Source of the DNA: Reyranella sp. | GTDB taxonomy: Bacteria; Pseudomonadota; Alphaproteobacteria; Reyranellales; Reyranellaceae | Assembly (NCBI GenBank): GCA_019750135.1 | Contig: JAIEOV010000058.1 | Location: forward strand, 59,053 to 123,052 | Direction of reading: 5' to 3' | DNA: 64,000 nucleotides | Shown: positions 61,450-64,000 of the stretch, one piece after another | Layout: each line of letters starts with the position of its first letter | Position numbering within the stretch: position 1 is the stretch's first letter | Made by a program: the position numbers and the translations under genes | The notes under the pieces: generated by a model | Databases searched by the model: none | What the model saw: the letters and a program-made list of their open reading frames with translations, nothing else | What the model was told of the DNA's origin: nothing

Positions 61450-62517
61450 ATGACGACGCAGAAGATCTATCAGCTCCCCGTGGAGGTCACGAACTGGAAG
61501 TTCGATGGCGCCACCGAGATTGCGTTCAACTGGGAATACGACGCCGGCTCGGCCGACCTGTTGAATCTCTATGAGAAGGGCAAACAGCAGCAGTGGGACA
61601 CCAGCACCCGGCTGGACTGGAGCCAGGAGCTGTTCGAGGAGAACCCGATGGGGATGGCCGACGAGTCCATCCCGATCTACGGCACGCCCTTCTGGGAAAA
61701 GATGACGGAGAAGGAGAAGAACTGGCTGCGCTTCAACCTGCAGTGCCATTCGATCTGCCAGTTCATGCACGGCGAGCAGGGCGCGCTGATCGCGACGGCC
61801 AAGATCGTCAACACCGTGCCCGACATGAACGCCAAGTTCTATGCCGCGACCCAGGTGATGGACGAGGCGCGCCACGTCGAGACCTACAAGCGGCTGATCC
61901 ACGAGAAGTTCAAGGCGGCCTATCCCATCACCGATTCGCTCAAGAACCTGCTCGAGCAGACGCTGAGCGACCGGCGCTGGGACATGACCTATCTCGGCAT
62001 GCAGGTGCTGATCGAGGGCCTGGCGCTGGCCGCCTTCCAGCGTATCCGCGACACCGCGACGAACAACCTCGCCGGTGCGGTGAACGCCTACGTCATGCAG
62101 GACGAGGCGCGTCACGTCACCTTCGGCCGCATGGCGCTGCGCGAGTACTATCCGCACCTCACCGACGCCGAGCGCGCGCAGCGCGAGGAATTCACGGTCG
62201 AGGCGCTCTATTTCATGCGCGACCGCTTCAACCAGGCCGAGGTCTGGATGCGTTCGGGCCTGCCGGTCAAGGAGATGCTGGAGCACGCCTACCACTCGGG
62301 CGCCATGCAGCAGTTCCGCAGCCGCTTGTTCACCCGCATCGTGCCGATCCTCAAGGAGATCGGCCTGTTCGGGCCCAAGGTGCAGAAGGCGTTGGGCGAC
62401 ATGGGCGTCATGGGCTACGCCGAGGTCGACGTCGAGCAGCTGATCGCCAACGACCTCAAGGTCGCCGACGACTTCGACGCCAAGAAGTTCGTCAACGAAG
62501 CGATCGCGGCGGAATAG
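61450..62517 (+). CDS. ferritin-like diiron protein, paralogue 2
   Basis: Same length and motifs as paralogue 1: HGEQGALIATAKIVNTVPDMNAKFYAATQVMDEARHVE and ...NAYVMQDEARHVTFGR. Confidence 0.85.
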   Translation: MTTQKIYQLPVEVTNWKFDGATEIAFNWEYDAGSADLLNLYEKGKQQQWDTSTRLDWSQELFEENPMGMADESIPIYGTPFWEKMTEKEKNWLRFNLQCHSICQFMHGEQGALIATAKIVNTVPDMNAKFYAATQVMDEARHVETYKRLIHEKFKAAYPITDSLKNLLEQTLSDRRWDMTYLGMQVLIEGLALAAFQRIRDTATNNLAGAVNAYVMQDEARHVTFGRMALREYYPHLTDAERAQREEFTVEALYFMRDRFNQAEVWMRSGLPVKEMLEHAYHSGAMQQFRSRLFTRIVPILKEIGLFGPKVQKALGDMGVMGYAEVDVEQLIANDLKVADDFDAKKFVNEAIAAE

Positions 62518-62542
62518 TCCTGGATCGGATGACCGAATCGAA

Positions 62543-62569
62543 AGGGGGCCGAGAGGCCCCCTTTTTTTG
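62543..62569 (+). terminator. Rho-independent terminator
   Basis: AGGGGGCC-gaga-GGCCCCCTTTTTTT directly after the diiron gene. Confidence 0.9.
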
Positions 62570-62595
62570 TTCGGGTGTCGCGCTGACGACGCTCC

Positions 62596-62960
62596 TCAGG
62601 ATGCGCTTTCATTCGTATCGACGACCACAAACTTGTTGTCTCTTAGGTCAACGAACTTGTGGCCATCTGCTCCGAAGACGTCGTCAGGTGCGTATTGAAA
62701 GACCGCAACGTCCTCCCCTTCGCATTCCATGACACGTGAAGGATTAACGAGATCACGCTTCTCAAAGCACAAGGCGAACTGCGGAACAAAATGAGGATGT
62801 AAGCGATGTCCTCTCTGCCACACGAGCACCGCTACATATCCGGGTCCATGTGCTGCCTCGAGTTGCTTCGTTCACCGAGGCATTTGAGACACACATCGCG
62901 GACGTGTGCGACCAACCAACGCGTGCATCGACCGCTTATCGGATGCGGGCGTACGTCGAA
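62596..62960 (-). pseudogene. degenerate tandem copy of the 62967-63293 gene (frameshifted N-terminal part)
   Basis: FVPQFALCFEKRDLVNPSRVMECEGEDVAVFQYAPDDVFGADGHKFVDLRDNKFVVVDTNESAS aligns with the neighbour; upstream homology continues in another frame. Confidence 0.55.
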
Positions 62961-62966
62961 GTCACG

Positions 62967-63293
62967 TCAGGACGCGCTACTATTGCCATCAACAATGACA
63001 AGGATGCTGTCTTTCACGTCGACGAACTTTTGCCCATCCGTCCCTAACATGTCGTCTGGTACATCCTGAAAGATCTCAACGTCCCGTCCGTCGCATTCCA
63101 TGATGCGCGAACGATCAACGGCATCGCGCTTGCCAAAAGCGAGCGTGAGCTGAGGAACGAAGCTGGGGTTTGACGTGTCCCCGGCCTGCCACACGATCAC
63201 GGGCACATATCCGGGTCCTTGTTGTGTTTCGAACCACTTTGCGTATTCGTCGACAAGACTGACTGCGCGTGTGGTGATCCGCACTTTCTTCAT
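62967..63293 (-). CDS. small protein of unknown function
   Basis: MKKVRITTRAVSLVDEYAKWFETQQGPGYVPVIVWQ...; duplicated downstream. Confidence 0.6.
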   Translation of the reverse strand: MKKVRITTRAVSLVDEYAKWFETQQGPGYVPVIVWQAGDTSNPSFVPQLTLAFGKRDAVDRSRIMECDGRDVEIFQDVPDDMLGTDGQKFVDVKDSILVIVDGNSSAS

Positions 63294-63312
63294 GCAGCCC
63301 TCTCGCTGGAAG

Positions 63313-63717
63313 TCACTGCCCCCCTCCCCAGGGGCGAGTCCCATGGCCAGGAACTATGAATGGTTGGCACATGCCGGCATACGGAGCTGGATAATATACC
63401 CATCGAGTAGGCGAGCATTGATACACGCAATTTGGGCCTACTCGACCAAACAGCGGGCACGCCTCTGGCCGTCCGTCAGACGCTGGCACTGTAGCAGGAG
63501 CGCCATCGGGAAAGCCGAACGAGTTGCCTCCGACATCAGGATCGGGCCACGCCGTGGGCACCGCGGGTTGGCGTATTGGGCCATCGACGTTGATGCGAAA
63601 TCCAGGCACTTCCTCGGCAGGCGCCTTGAAGTTGTGCAGACCGGGAAAATCGACCTCGGGCGGTTTGAAGTTGTGCAGGCCGGGCAGATCCCAGTCTGGC
63701 CGGACATTGAACATCAT
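63313..63717 (-). CDS. hypothetical protein with repeated PGLHNFK/PGFRI motifs
   Basis: LPGLHNFKPPEVDFPGLHNFKAPAEEVPGFRINVDG; 20 bp upstream of the 63293 start, same strand. Confidence 0.5.
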   Translation of the reverse strand: MMFNVRPDWDLPGLHNFKPPEVDFPGLHNFKAPAEEVPGFRINVDGPIRQPAVPTAWPDPDVGGNSFGFPDGAPATVPASDGRPEACPLFGRVGPNCVYQCSPTRWVYYPAPYAGMCQPFIVPGHGTRPWGGGQ

Positions 63718-63892
63718 GCCACTCCTTGCAGATTGTGCTGCGGGTAGGCCCTTGCAGGTCGGCTACGTCGAAACCGACGGCAGTGCGCACACTAGGCAAG
63801 AATAGGGGAGGCCCGACTGTTTGTCAATAACGGTAGTATATATAAAATACGTCCGTTATACCTTGCGGACAGTGACGTCACCTCGGACTGGC

Positions 63893-64000
63893 TTAGTATG
63901 GCCTGTCCCCCTTGATCGTCACGCGGTGCCCGTGACGCACGTGCGGATGATAGTCGAACGTGGCGCGGTGCATGGCGCAGCGGTTGTCCCAGAAGGCGAC
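63893..64000 (-). CDS. TauD/TfdA-family dioxygenase, C-terminus (partial, runs off the window)
   Basis: Reverse-strand translation VAFWDNRCAMHRATFDYHPHVRHGHRVTIKGDRPY* matches the C-terminal WDNR...H...R pattern; not in ORF track. Confidence 0.75.
   Translation of the reverse strand, partial: VAFWDNRCAMHRATFDYHPHVRHGHRVTIKGDRPY

Noticed and set aside
62850-63069. Plus-strand ORFs (62850-63047, 62806-63069) in the duplicated region
   Set aside because: Antisense to the duplicated minus-strand gene pair; no ribosome site or recognisable motif.
63632-63690. Direct repeats TTGAAGTTGTGCAGRCCGGG considered as a CRISPR-like array
   Set aside because: Only two units, adjacent and in frame with a repeated peptide; no spacers and no cas genes.

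Overview
This is a high-GC proteobacterial chromosome segment, probably alphaproteobacterial (inferred from gene content and style). About 60 protein-coding genes can be supported. No tRNA, rRNA, CRISPR array, transposase or integrase was recognised. Main blocks are: acs plus an amidase, nitroreductase, a VOC-hydrolase fusion and acnA (1-10 kb); a two-component pair and an acyl-CoA ligase with a complete branched-chain amino-acid-type (Liv) ABC transporter (12-21.3 kb); a SugE-like guanidinium exporter with a structured leader; a MerR-ATPase fusion; an exported-methyltransferase/membrane spermidine-synthase-like/secreted-hydrolase/PhnZ-like cluster (26.6-31.9 kb); an acyl-CoA ligase/dehydrogenase/thioesterase/VOC catabolic cluster (34-39.6 kb); and a Dpp/Opp-type transporter operon ending in hyuA-hyuB (39.9-49.3 kb). 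The most unusual parts are: (i) two paralogous diiron proteins (55441-56508 and 61450-62517), each with two EX28DEARH motifs, next to a PaaE/KshB-like flavin/2Fe-2S reductase and sharing an upstream sequence block; (ii) a lower-GC single-gene PD-(D/E)xK nuclease plus nSTAND-type NTPase, a likely anti-phage protein, lying between them; (iii) two palindromic repeat families, one with an in-frame 54-bp copy inside hyuA and one supplying the C-terminus of one gene and the start codon of the next; (iv) a low-GC tail with a repeated-motif protein and a tandem, partly decayed small-gene duplication. All calls come from reading the sequence and supplied translations; no database search was run.
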